Below, one piece after another: positions 33,712 to 42,148 of a stretch of DNA of 47,241 nt. The DNA is from Clostridiales bacterium UBA7273. Lineage in GTDB: Bacteria > Bacillota > Clostridia > Oscillospirales > Oscillospiraceae. The notes under the pieces are model-generated. The model was not told where the DNA came from and did no database searches. It saw nothing but the letters and a program-made list of their open reading frames with translations. Every line of letters starts with the position of its first letter. Within the stretch, counting starts at the first letter, position 1. The position numbers and the translations under genes were made by a program. The stretch lies in contig DKRV01000008.1 of the NCBI GenBank assembly GCA_002472405.1, positions 1-47,241 on the forward strand, read 5' to 3'.

Positions 33712-35019
33712 TTATAGTTTGGGGAACAGCAGGGTTATTTCAAAAGCTGTCTCTGTCTGTTCCACCGTACAGTTACCGTTCATCTGCCGCATCATCGTAC
33801 GGATACTTTCAATTCCGATTCCGTTGCTTTCTGTTTGACAACCGGAAACAGCGCATGTGTTCATCACAGAAAAACCGCAGGATCGGGTAGTGTCTATTGT
33901 ATTGATTATGATTTCCGCAGCAGGCTCAGAGTATTTTACAACGTTGGACGCAATGTTCTCAAAAATACGCCGGAGGTATTCTCCATTCACATCAACATAG
34001 CATGAAGCCCAGGTCAATTCTGAAACAACGGCAAAACCGTGAGCAGATAAGTCATCTATGAAATGATTCATTTCATTGGCGAATACGTCCCGCATTTGCT
34101 GTGGTTCTGTTCTTGCTTTCGGTGTATCAGATAAAGAATACTCAAACAAATGATCTGACAGCTGTTTCATGTGATGCGCCTTTGCATCGATCTTTTCAAG
34201 ATAATCCTGCAATTCTTCCTCTGTTGTATACCGGTGAGACTTAAGAATCTCAAGATAAAGCATCATTCCGGTCAGGGGCGTCCTCAGGTCGTGCGACATT
34301 TGTGTAACCAGTTTCCTGTTAGCTTGATGCAGGTTCTGCTCTGTTTCCATCTGCTGCTGAAATGATTCCTTCATCCGGTTCATACTTTTAGCAAGATCCG
34401 TGATTTCATCATTGCCTTCAACGGACACCTGGTATTCCAGATTTCCCCCTTCGAGAATCTGGACTTCTTCATTCAACCTACAGACGTAACGGATCAGCTT
34501 TTGATTGCTGCGCAGGAAAAGAAGGACAAACAGAATAAGTGCAAGAACAGCAGATAATGCCGTCCCAAGTACATAGTACTGGTAGGTGAAGTCTGAATAC
34601 AAAACTGCCATCACTTTCATATCTGTTAATTGAACAGGAATGATATGATCTTCATCCCCGACAGTCTCATTTGAACGAAATTCCTGATTGGGAACATCAT
34701 AGAAGGAACTGTAAAGGCATTTTCCATCAGAGTATAATACAAGAAGGATCAAGGGTTGCCTGTATTCCCATTTTTTCAGCTGCTGAAGGTCTTTGCTTGA
34801 AATGCCGTTCTCGCTGATATACTCCTGCAGGCTTTCTCCCTGCTTTTGAATATGGGATTCCATAAAAGTGGTTCGTTCAAAATAGTTTGTCAGATAATAG
34901 TCAGCAGCGTTATAAAGAACAAAAAACAGCAGACCGCACAGCAGTAAAGAGACACCTAAAGACAACGCAAAACGGGCACGTAGCCCATAAGGCTCAAACA
35001 CCCGTTTTTTCAGTTTCAT
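33712..35019 (-). CDS. VanS-like membrane histidine kinase
   Basis: The product is 435 residues. Two membrane helices (about 17-40 and 130-150) flank a sensor domain of about 90 residues. A HAMP segment follows (about 165-215), then the phosphoacceptor motif QMSHDLRTPLTGMMLYLEIL near 245. The ATPase domain has the N box ENIASNVVKYS, but the G1 box is degenerate (MNTCAVSG), as in VanS relatives of this type. It overlaps the response regulator by 26 bases, so the pair is co-translated. The ATG at 35019 begins MKLKKRV. The signal is unknown; the lipid genes upstream suggest envelope stress. Confidence 0.88.
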   Translation of the reverse strand: MKLKKRVFEPYGLRARFALSLGVSLLLCGLLFFVLYNAADYYLTNYFERTTFMESHIQKQGESLQEYISENGISSKDLQQLKKWEYRQPLILLVLYSDGKCLYSSFYDVPNQEFRSNETVGDEDHIIPVQLTDMKVMAVLYSDFTYQYYVLGTALSAVLALILFVLLFLRSNQKLIRYVCRLNEEVQILEGGNLEYQVSVEGNDEITDLAKSMNRMKESFQQQMETEQNLHQANRKLVTQMSHDLRTPLTGMMLYLEILKSHRYTTEEELQDYLEKIDAKAHHMKQLSDHLFEYSLSDTPKARTEPQQMRDVFANEMNHFIDDLSAHGFAVVSELTWASCYVDVNGEYLRRIFENIASNVVKYSEPAAEIIINTIDTTRSCGFSVMNTCAVSGCQTESNGIGIESIRTMMRQMNGNCTVEQTETAFEITLLFPKL

Positions 35020-35716
35020 AACGATAGCCCTTTCCCCAGACATTCTTGATATAGACCGGGTTTTGCGGATCATCCTCGATCTTTGTACGCAGTTTACGTA
35101 TATGCACCATGATCGTACTGTTTGCGCTGTAAGTATAAGGTTCATCCCATACGCTTTCGTAGATCACATGCGTTGAGAAGATCCTTTGCGGGTGCTGTAT
35201 CAGAAGCGCGAGAATTCTGTATTCGATCTCTGTAAGATCCAGAGACGTTCCGTCTTTCCAGGCCTCATTTCGATCCAGTGCGATTTTCAACCTCCCTGAA
35301 GTCAGAATATGATCCGTATCCAATGTCATGTTCTGCTTTTTCCCACGATAAACAACATATCTTCTCAGCTGTGCCTTTACGCGGGCAATCAACTCCGCAT
35401 AGGAGAATGGTTTAGCCAGGTAGTCGTCCCCGCCTGCCATCAATCCGATGGTTTTATCCGATTCCTGTGATTTCGCAGTTAAAAACAGAATCGGGACATT
35501 GGAAATCTTGCGCAATTCTTCACACACTTTCAGTCCGGAGATCCCCGGCAGCATAATATCCAAAATAACCAGGTCAACGGCATCATTCATGCGCCTTAAC
35601 GCTTCTTCACCTGAGCCTGCTTCCAGTACGGTATATCCTTCCCCACCGAGCAGGATACGAATCCCTTCCCGGATGGACGAATCATCTTCAACCAGCAATA
35701 TTACCTGCGAATTCAT
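34994..35716 (-). CDS. VanR-like OmpR-family response regulator
   Basis: The product is 240 residues. The receiver domain (ILLVEDDSSIREGIRILL; phosphoacceptor Asp in LVILDIMLP near 52; KPFSYAEL) is joined to an OmpR winged helix (LTEIEYRILALLIQHPQRIFSTHVIYESVW; VHIRKLRTKIEDDP). GAGGTG precedes the ATG at 35716. It lies 76 bases after the PAP2-family gene in the same direction and probably controls the lipid genes and itself. A 6-5-6 dyad upstream of the VTT gene (38609-38625) is one candidate target. Confidence 0.92.
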   Translation of the reverse strand: MNSQVILLVEDDSSIREGIRILLGGEGYTVLEAGSGEEALRRMNDAVDLVILDIMLPGISGLKVCEELRKISNVPILFLTAKSQESDKTIGLMAGGDDYLAKPFSYAELIARVKAQLRRYVVYRGKKQNMTLDTDHILTSGRLKIALDRNEAWKDGTSLDLTEIEYRILALLIQHPQRIFSTHVIYESVWDEPYTYSANSTIMVHIRKLRTKIEDDPQNPVYIKNVWGKGYRYETEKTGV

Positions 35717-35792
35717 ATGCACACCTCTTTCTAATCTTATATTATACATCATTCACGCTGTTATTTCACCTAGTAGAACTGCGGTTATGCAC

Positions 35793-36407
35793 TCACAGAC
35801 GAATTCCCTTCCCGCACCCTGCAATATGGTAACTTATCTCAGCCAAAAGGATTCCTGCGATAACATCAACGATTACATGCTGTTTGACGGTCAGCGTGGA
35901 CAGGCAGATTGCCAGCGCCGCCAACAGCGAGGTATATTGATACCACCGAGGGACAAACGAATTCTTCCTCACACCGATCCAACAGAGCCAGCTTGCAAAG
36001 CAGTGAATAGAGGGTAAGAGGTTGTCCGGACTATCTAAGCGGTAAACAAGGCGTAGCAAATCGTAAAATACAGACTCACCTGTTATTTCAGGACGAATCA
36101 TGGTTGTCGGCAGTAATATGAATAAGATAAAGCAAATAACTTCACCTATAAAATGAGAAACTATAAAGCGATCTCCGCCGCTCTTGTCATATACTGTAGA
36201 TAAGCAATAATTAACAATCCAAAACAGATATGCGCCGGAATAAATGATAATCGTCCATGGTAAGAAGGGAATGGAGTTATCAAATGATGTGGTCAGGTTG
36301 AAACGGGGTAGTGTCCGCGCAAATTGCCTGCCTCCATAATAAATCAGGCAGTTGAACAAAGCAGCGGTGGAAAGAAGCAAACCACTCTGCTTAGCGTTAT
36401 TCTTCAT
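35793..36407 (-). CDS. PAP2-superfamily membrane phosphatase (AUR1-like branch)
   Basis: The product is 204 residues with about six membrane helices. The PAP2 signatures are NLLPSIHCFASW (PSxH, near 130) and STLTVKQHVIVDVIAG (S-T-x5-H-x3-D, near 177). The first KxxxxxxRP motif is not evident, as in the AUR1/inositolphosphotransferase-like branch. It could dephosphorylate phosphatidic acid, phosphatidylglycerol phosphate or undecaprenyl pyrophosphate, or transfer a lipid head group. It overlaps the decarboxylase gene by 11 bases. Confidence 0.82.
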   Translation of the reverse strand: MKNNAKQSGLLLSTAALFNCLIYYGGRQFARTLPRFNLTTSFDNSIPFLPWTIIIYSGAYLFWIVNYCLSTVYDKSGGDRFIVSHFIGEVICFILFILLPTTMIRPEITGESVFYDLLRLVYRLDSPDNLLPSIHCFASWLCWIGVRKNSFVPRWYQYTSLLAALAICLSTLTVKQHVIVDVIAGILLAEISYHIAGCGKGIRL

Positions 36408-37218
36408 CTTTCAGCACTCCAATCGCCGATCCCATATGGACCCGCATCTCAGTTTTTCCATCGATAGCCGGTGCAGTGGATGTGTTTAATAAGAGTCTAC
36501 TGCGAACATCAGAGCTTAAAATTAGTATGATCGTGGACCCCGCAAGCTCAAAACACCCCAGTTCTTCACCACGGTTGACCCAACCGTTTTCTATAGAAAA
36601 CGAGACGCCTCCGACCAGCATGGCTCCGACTTCGACTTGCACAACTGTTCCGAAGTGTACTGTTTCCAGGATGCTCCACCATCTCCGGTTTAATCGAAAG
36701 ACAGGAGCATGATGATGGGCTATGGGTTGTACACTATGGAGTTGTCCGGGAATATGCTTTGTTTCAACAAGAAGGCCGTCATCAAAACAGCAAAAGTGGT
36801 GGTAATCTGATGCTTCCAGACGGAACACAAGACACAACCCGTTCTGAAAAAGCTCTGCGATTTTCGGATCAGGCACCAGATCGCTCAGGGCATAGACAGA
36901 TCCTTTCATGGGAATCGTCAGATTTTCCGTCACAGGATAAACGGAAAGTAACCCGTCACAGGGGCTGATGAGTACGTAAGGATCAATGACGTAGTATGTG
37001 CTGTCTCGTTTTCTGGAGAAAAACTCCGCGAATGATGCATAGGCTTGTCCTTCAAACGGCTTCATATCTATGTCGTATTTTCTTATGTAGCCGGGGATAA
37101 GCTGCCTTGATGCCTTTGTGCAAAGGAACCACGATGCCAGTTTTAATAATCCCAGCTTCTGCAAGACCTTAAATAGAAAACGGCCCAAGGCAGTACTATA
37201 AAAAACATCAGCCTTCAT
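36397..37218 (-). CDS. psd: Phosphatidylserine decarboxylase proenzyme
   Basis: The product is 273 residues. It decarboxylates phosphatidylserine to phosphatidylethanolamine at the membrane. The self-cleavage site FELAGST places the pyruvoyl-forming Ser at 228. D88 in SPCDG and H140/H141 in SDYHHF are the matching proteolytic and catalytic residues, and QPIAHHH resembles the usual lipid-binding loop. The start overlaps the synthase stop in TGATG. The enzyme acts on the product of the preceding gene. Confidence 0.93.
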   Translation of the reverse strand: MKADVFYSTALGRFLFKVLQKLGLLKLASWFLCTKASRQLIPGYIRKYDIDMKPFEGQAYASFAEFFSRKRDSTYYVIDPYVLISPCDGLLSVYPVTENLTIPMKGSVYALSDLVPDPKIAELFQNGLCLVFRLEASDYHHFCCFDDGLLVETKHIPGQLHSVQPIAHHHAPVFRLNRRWWSILETVHFGTVVQVEVGAMLVGGVSFSIENGWVNRGEELGCFELAGSTIILILSSDVRSRLLLNTSTAPAIDGKTEMRVHMGSAIGVLKDEE

Positions 37219-37859
37219 CACACACCATCACAGGCAAACAATACAAATCCGACTTCCATGACGCCACACAGGATAACGCAGATTTTCCCGATGAGTTTTG
37301 GCTTTCGAAGAGGGAAAGGGAGCAGGAACATAATTGCCATTGTCAGCAGTGCTGCTGCAGGCGCAATTGTCGGCTTCCATGAAAACAGACAGACAGCGCC
37401 ATGGACAACAGGAAGAAATAGCGCTGAAAGCGTCACAGGCAACCCGTAGTAGATCTCTCTTGATGTGGTGCTGCTTTGCTGCCGCTCCTGTTCGTCAACG
37501 TTAAAAAATGCAAGTCTGATCAGGGCGCACAGCAGATATAGGGCGCATATGGCAAGAATGATATTATTTCCTCTGTTCTGACTGTAAACGATAATTGCGG
37601 GAAGAGCACCGAAACAAATCAGGTCGCTGAGGGAATCGATCTGAATGCCAAAGCATTTTTCCTGCTGTGTGCGCTCTTTTGTAGAGGCGATCGTCCCGTC
37701 GAACATATCGCAGAATCCGGCGATCATAAGACAGATGACAGCGCTGAAAGCATTGCTTTCAAATGCGTAAACGATCCCGACAAAACCGGTGAGCATTCCT
37801 ATGTATGTCAGGATGACGGTATAGTTGTAATATCCCAATAGTTTTTGTTTTTGTTCCAT
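37218..37859 (-). CDS. pssA: CDP-diacylglycerol-serine O-phosphatidyltransferase
   Basis: The product is 213 residues with about six membrane helices. The CDP-alcohol phosphotransferase motif is D51-x2-D54-G55-x2-A58 ... G71-x3-D75-x3-D79. The Arg usual after the Ala is Ser here. IDSLSDLICFGALPA matches Bacillus-type phosphatidylserine synthases. It makes phosphatidylserine from CDP-diacylglycerol and serine, feeding the decarboxylase. It lies 15 bases after the VTT gene. Confidence 0.92.
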   Translation of the reverse strand: MEQKQKLLGYYNYTVILTYIGMLTGFVGIVYAFESNAFSAVICLMIAGFCDMFDGTIASTKERTQQEKCFGIQIDSLSDLICFGALPAIIVYSQNRGNNIILAICALYLLCALIRLAFFNVDEQERQQSSTTSREIYYGLPVTLSALFLPVVHGAVCLFSWKPTIAPAAALLTMAIMFLLPFPLRKPKLIGKICVILCGVMEVGFVLFACDGV

Positions 37860-37874
37860 AGCTCCCTCTCCTTA

Positions 37875-38531
37875 TCATTTAATCAGCGAAAAGCCGAGGC
37901 TGTATGCAAGAATGCACCAGGGCTTTCCAAGAACGATAATCCAGATAAATCTTTTTGCCGTCATTTTTGATACGCCTGTCAGATAGCATAAAAAATCATC
38001 AGGGAACAAAGGCAGCAGCATTGCCATAAACAGGAAGCCCGTGTAGGACTTGCTTTTGGAAGCCCAGACAGACCACTTGTTATATCGACCTGATGGGAAC
38101 AGATCATTAAGAAGGGGCATCCCGTATTTTCTTGCAAGGAGGAATGCAATAATGGAACCGCCTCCGATTCCAATATAATTACACCAAAAGCCGACAGCAG
38201 GACCGAACATCACAGAGCCGGCAGCGCATCCAAGAAAGCCTGGCAAGACAGGAATGACAACTTGAACCGCCTGAAAAGCGGTTAGAAAAACGGGGCCAAA
38301 AGCACCGTATTTCCCAATATATTTTTGTAAAGCATCGACAGAACGAAACTCCCCGTCGAAGTATGCTTTGACTAAAACAGCCATAAAGGAGAGAAGCAGC
38401 ACGAATAGTAGAATTGAGACGACATGGATAAACTGCTGACATTTATTCTTTTGTCTCTTTTCGTTTGCCAAAGATCCTATTGTGTCTACTGCTTTCATTG
38501 AAATCTTGTTGGGCGTGTCAGTTGTATTCAT
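37875..38531 (-). CDS. TVP38/TMEM64 (VTT, DedA-like) membrane protein
   Basis: The product is 218 residues. After a cytoplasmic N-terminus of about 35 residues come membrane helices with the re-entrant VTT core (IPVLPGFLGCAAGSVMFGPAVGFWCNYIG at 92-120, seen in part; then GSIIAFLLARKYG). The late MLLPLFPDDFLCYLTG resembles the family's conserved proton-site region. VTT/DedA proteins are now known as lipid transporters or scramblases, including for phosphatidylethanolamine. As first gene of a PS/PE synthesis set it is the likely mover of that lipid. GGAGGTGAT precedes the start. Confidence 0.85.
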   Translation of the reverse strand: MNTTDTPNKISMKAVDTIGSLANEKRQKNKCQQFIHVVSILLFVLLLSFMAVLVKAYFDGEFRSVDALQKYIGKYGAFGPVFLTAFQAVQVVIPVLPGFLGCAAGSVMFGPAVGFWCNYIGIGGGSIIAFLLARKYGMPLLNDLFPSGRYNKWSVWASKSKSYTGFLFMAMLLPLFPDDFLCYLTGVSKMTAKRFIWIIVLGKPWCILAYSLGFSLIK

Positions 38532-38790
38532 ATCGGCATCACCTCCCGAATCGTATAACTCTCCAATAATACAAATGATAGCAAAGGAAACTAAAAAAAT
38601 ACCCGTGGAGAATCTTAAAGATTCTAAACATGTACAGGCGGAGAGAGAGGGCTCCGCCCGTTTAAAAGAAAAAAGCGTTTCTTACAAAAGGCTATTAAGC
38701 CTATGTAAAAAACGCATAAAACCATATTCACTGATCAATTGAGTTGACTAGTAACTATATGTTTTTCTGAATCGCAGAATCCATCCTTGA
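38532..38790 (-). promoter_or_regulatory. Leader and control region of the lipid cassette
   Basis: No gene is seen. On the minus strand a large stem, GCGTTTTTTACATAGGCT with AGCCTTTTGTAAGAAACGC (38715-38675), ends in CTTTTTT and looks like a terminator isolating the cassette from the recombinase side. A GGCGGAG/CTCCGCC hairpin follows (about 38639-38658), then the perfect dyad AGAATC-N5-GATTCT (38609-38625), a candidate regulator site. No clear -35/-10 pair is seen, which would suit an activated promoter. Confidence 0.5.
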
Positions 38791-40470
38791 CAAATCAAAT
38801 CTCAAAAGCAGATGCTCCTGAGCTACGCCAAACGGAACGGTCTGCTGAACCCCCGCGTTTACGTGGACGACGGGTACACCGGCACAAACTTCAACCGCCC
38901 AGACTTCCAGCGGCTGCTGGAGGACATCGAGCTGGGCTACGTCACGACGGTCATCGTCAAGGACATGTCCCGCCTGGGCCGCGAATATCTGCAGGTGGGC
39001 TACTACACGGAGCAGTACTTCCCCGATCACAACATCCGCTTCATTGCCGTCAACGACGGCGTGGACACCATCACCGGCGTGGACGAGACCACGGAGCTGG
39101 CCCCGTTCCGCAACGTGATGAACGAGTTCTACGCCCGGGACATCAGCCGCAAGGTGCGCTCGGCCCACAACACGCGCGGGAGGGCGGGCGAACCGCTCTC
39201 CCAGCCGCCCTACGGCTATAAGAAGGACCCGGAGAACCGCAAGCACTGGATCATCGACCCGGATGCCGCGGCGGTGGTGCGGGAAATCTTCAAACTGTAT
39301 CTGGAGGGCAACGGCACCGACACCATCGCCCGCATCATGCAGGACGAGGGGCACCTCAACTGCACCGCTTACTGGGCCTCCAAGGGCATCGGGCGCGGCG
39401 GCAAGAAGACCCAGCCCAACGACTGCAAGTGGAAGTGCTCCACCATCAACGGCATTCTCCACCGACAGGAGTACTGCGGCGATGTGATCAACTTCAAGAC
39501 CAGCACCAAGTCCTTCAAGAACCACAAGCGCATCGACAATCCCAAGGAAGACTGGATGGTCTTTCCGGACCGCCACGAGGCCATCATCGACCGGGACACC
39601 TTCGAGAAGGTCCAGCAGCTGCTGGCCACCACCAAGCCCCGGAAGCCCAAGGAGATCAACGGCCCCAAGAGCATCTTCTGCGACCTCCTGCGCTGTGCCG
39701 ACTGCGGCAAGAAGCTGTGGTATCACACCAACACCGTCAACCGGGACATCCACTTTTTCAGCTGCTCCAACTACACCGGCGACTATCGCGGCAGCTGCGT
39801 CAGCCGGCACTATATCCGCGCCGACGCAGTGGCCACGGTGGTGGAGATGGAGCTGCGGCGGCTGGCGGACTATCTGGCGGCCGACGAGGATCGCTTTGCC
39901 AAGCTGCTGGCCCAAAAGTCAAATAAGCAGATGGAGGCTGAGAAGCGGACGGTGCAGGGCGAGCTCCACGCCGCGGAGATGCGGCTGGAGCTGCTACCCA
40001 GGCTGCTGAAAAACCTCTATGAGGACAAGGTCAGCGGCAAAATGTCGGAGGAGGACTACGCCATATTGTCCCGGGAGTACGCCGAGGAGCGGGAAACGCT
40101 CAAAAAGAAGGTCAAGGCCCATCGGGACCGCCTGCGGCGCATTGAGCAGAGCGAGGGAGAGCGGGAGCAGTTCATCCGTGCCATCCGGAAGTTCATGGAG
40201 ATGCGGACGCTGACCAACCAGATCCTGCGGGAGCTCATCGACCACATCGACGTGTACGAGGTGGAGGGCCGGGGCAAGAACCGCACCCAGCGGATGGTGA
40301 TCTACTACAAGTTCGTGGGCTATCTGGAGATCCCTTCCCACCTCTCCGCGCCGAACTACAAGGCCGATCTGCGGCAGGGCGTGGCGGTGGAGTACGTCTC
40401 CTGCGAGCCGACGGAAAGTGCACGCGAGCTGTTCGACGAGGACTGCGAGCCGGTTGAAGAAGAGCAGTAA
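38791..40470 (+). pseudogene. Large serine recombinase, lacking its catalytic N-terminus
   Basis: The frame from 38812 has 552 residues. It shows VYVDDGYTGTNFNRPDFQRLL, KDMSRLGREYLQVGYY, the recombinase domain (PPYGYKKDP; STINGILHRQEYCGDV), the zinc ribbon (LLRCADCGKKLWYH; FFSCSNYTG) and a coiled coil (about 380-460). This is the TnpX/TndX-like type. Upstream, QIKSQKQ still matches the SIxNQKxML lead-in, but a TGA at 38788-38790 and unrelated AT-rich DNA replace the preceding 30-40 residues that hold the catalytic Ser. It should be unable to cut DNA alone. Its GC content is much higher than that of the lipid cassette beside it. Confidence 0.85.
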
Positions 40471-40474
40471 AAAA

Positions 40475-40500
40475 CCGGAGCAGGCCGAAACCTGCTCCGG
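40475..40500 (+). terminator. Hairpin after the recombinase
   Basis: CCGGAGCAGG-CCGAAA-CCTGCTCCGG, a strong stem without a clear T run. Confidence 0.55.
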
Positions 40501-40518
40501 GTACATAGGGGCAATTAA

Positions 40519-40911
40519 TCAAAGTGATGCATCTGGATCCAAGACATCTATCGAGAAGTAATCCCTGTCACAGTGACCGTCGTTTTTTTCTAAATAGCAA
40601 ACGATCGGTTTGCAGTCGTACAGAGAAAAACTGTATTCGCCGCTGTCTTCCTCGATGCATTCCAACCTCCGACCAATCAAGTCCGCGCGCATGCTATCCG
40701 TCGGGATTTGATGAACATGATTGCGAACAGGCATGGTTTCAGTTATGCCATCGGTTGAAAAGAACAGCGTCCCCCGCGAGAATCTCATTTCCATATACCC
40801 CGTCTCGCCGATGCTTGTTCCAAACCCGAGAAGGTTTGGCGTATAGTCGAATTCGTCGACGCCATACGCGATAACATCTACGATTTCGGAATTGTAAAGA
40901 TGGTCAAACAT
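40519..40911 (-). CDS. Hypothetical protein downstream of tRNA-fMet
   Basis: The product is 130 residues and acidic, with alternating beta-prone segments (GYMEMRFSRGTLFFSTDG; GEYSFSLYDCKPIVCYLE). I do not recognise it; similarity in style to small immunity-type proteins is only an impression. The ATG at 40911 has GAGG six bases upstream; longer frames would run through the tRNA terminator. It may be the last island gene or a host gene. Confidence 0.6.
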   Translation of the reverse strand: MFDHLYNSEIVDVIAYGVDEFDYTPNLLGFGTSIGETGYMEMRFSRGTLFFSTDGITETMPVRNHVHQIPTDSMRADLIGRRLECIEEDSGEYSFSLYDCKPIVCYLEKNDGHCDRDYFSIDVLDPDASL

Positions 40912-40925
40912 CTGACACCTCATAA

Positions 40926-40963
40926 AAACAGGTGGATGTAACTGAAATCCGTTACATCCACCC
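40926..40963 (-). terminator. Terminator of tRNA-fMet
   Basis: GGTGGATGTAAC pairs perfectly with GTTACATCCACC over 12 bp; on the minus strand TGTTTTT follows. Confidence 0.8.
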
Positions 40964-40967
40964 GATA

Positions 40968-41044
<77 letters not shown>

Positions 41045-41071
41045 ATATCCGATGCTCCTTAGAGCTTATAT

Positions 41072-41100
41072 ATAATACCACATGCAGCGGCACAAGTCAA
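41072..41100 (-). promoter_or_regulatory. Promoter of tRNA-fMet
   Basis: On the minus strand TTGACT (41100-41095), 17 bp, TATTAT (41077-41072). Confidence 0.8.
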
Positions 41101-41125
41101 TACCCTTTTGTATTATTAAGGTCAA

Positions 41126-41159
41126 CGATCCCGGGTCGGCGCATGCCTGCCCGGGATCG
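41126..41159 (-). terminator. Hairpin after psuG
   Basis: CGATCCCGGG pairs with CCCGGGATCG just after the psuG stop codon; the T run is poor. Confidence 0.6.
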
Positions 41160-41169
41160 CAGGTCTATT

Positions 41170-42081
41170 TTACTTGCACAGCTCTGCTGCGGTCTTTGAT
41201 GCGACGATGGCGTTATTGAGAACAAGCTGGATATTGCTCTCGAGCGAGTCGCCGCCGGTCAGCTCGACTACGCGGGCCAGCAGGAACGGAGTGGTCTCCT
41301 TGCCGTGGATGCCCTGCTCCTTGCTCTCGGCAACCGCCTGCTCGATGGCAGCGTCGATGACGGCCTTGTCCATCGCGTACTGCTCGGGGATGGGATTGGT
41401 GACGAGCATGCCGCCCTTCATGCCCAGCTCCTGCTGTGCCTTGAACATTGCGGCCAGCTGCTCCGGAGTATCGACGCGGTAGTCAACGCCGAAGCCGCTG
41501 CTGCGAGTGTAGAACGCAGGCAGCTCGTCCGTGCCGTAGCCGATGACGGGAACGCCCTTGGTCTCGAGATACTCGAGCGTGAGGCCGAGGTCGAGGATGC
41601 TCTTTGCGCCTGCGCACACGACCATTACCGGCGTGCCTGCAAGCTCTTCGAGGTCGGCGGAGATGTCCATGGTGGTCTCGGCGCCGCGGTGTACGCCGCC
41701 GATGCCGCCGGTCGCGAACACCTTGATGCCGGCCATGTGTGCAATGATCATGGTCGTTGTGACGGTCGTTGCGCCGTCTGCGCCGCTCGCGACGATGGCT
41801 GCCAGGTCGCGGCGCGAAACCTTCGCGACCTTGCGGCCGGATTTGCCCAGATACTCGATCTCTTCGGGGGACAGGCCTGCCTTGAGTCTGCCGCCGATGA
41901 TCGCGATAGTTGCAGGAACCGCGCCGTTATCGCGTATCGTCTTCTCAACGAGCATAGCTGTTTCCACGTTTTTGGGATAAGGCATGCCGTGGGAAATAAT
42001 CGTGCTCTCAAGTGCTACGACGGGCTTGCCGTCTGCCAGTGCCTGCTGAACTTCGGGTGAGATGTCAAGATATTTATTCAT
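41170..42081 (-). CDS. psuG: Pseudouridine-5'-phosphate glycosidase
   Basis: The product is 303 residues, full length. It splits pseudouridine 5'-phosphate into uracil and ribose 5-phosphate. The start VVALESTIISHGMPYPKN (with the active-site Glu), the Lys in GGRLKAGLS, and FATGGIGGVHRGAETTMDISADL are family hallmarks. No psuK kinase or nucleoside transporter is adjacent. The AAGGAG site and a consensus promoter at 42117-42145 precede it. Confidence 0.96.
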   Translation of the reverse strand: MNKYLDISPEVQQALADGKPVVALESTIISHGMPYPKNVETAMLVEKTIRDNGAVPATIAIIGGRLKAGLSPEEIEYLGKSGRKVAKVSRRDLAAIVASGADGATTVTTTMIIAHMAGIKVFATGGIGGVHRGAETTMDISADLEELAGTPVMVVCAGAKSILDLGLTLEYLETKGVPVIGYGTDELPAFYTRSSGFGVDYRVDTPEQLAAMFKAQQELGMKGGMLVTNPIPEQYAMDKAVIDAAIEQAVAESKEQGIHGKETTPFLLARVVELTGGDSLESNIQLVLNNAIVASKTAAELCK

Positions 42082-42116
42082 AGCTAAACTCCTTCTTTTT
42101 CATTTCTGAAAAGTGT

Positions 42117-42145
42117 ATTATACACACGATATCCCATCCTGTCAA
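42117..42145 (-). promoter_or_regulatory. Consensus promoter of psuG abutting repeat cluster B
   Basis: On the minus strand TTGACA (42145-42140), 17 bp, TATAAT (42122-42117). The repeat begins three bases beyond the -35. Confidence 0.85.
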
Positions 42146-42148
42146 GTG

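Larger units (their letters stand above)
23265..40510. mobile_element. Composite accessory island (remnant phage block, cargo, serine recombinase)
   Basis: The left edge is the break in the M20 gene near 23265. The right edge is placed just after the recombinase-like gene and its hairpin (40475-40500), before host tRNA-fMet. The content is a mosaic with sharply changing base composition. It includes a decayed phage replication block, small genes common on integrative elements, an ATPase/RES module, several truncated genes joined at sharp junctions, an AT-richer lipid/two-component cassette, and a GC-rich recombinase missing its catalytic start. No flanking direct repeat is evident, so the right boundary is tentative. 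Confidence 0.65.

Noticed and set aside
38755..39915. Open frame antisense to the serine recombinase
   Set aside because: Low-complexity Val/Leu/Gly content; the sense frame shows clear recombinase domains.
23296..40518. ATTGCCC(C)TA as inverted terminal repeat of the island (near 23302 and 40508)
   Set aside because: The match is under ten bases with a gap and could be chance; no target duplication is visible.
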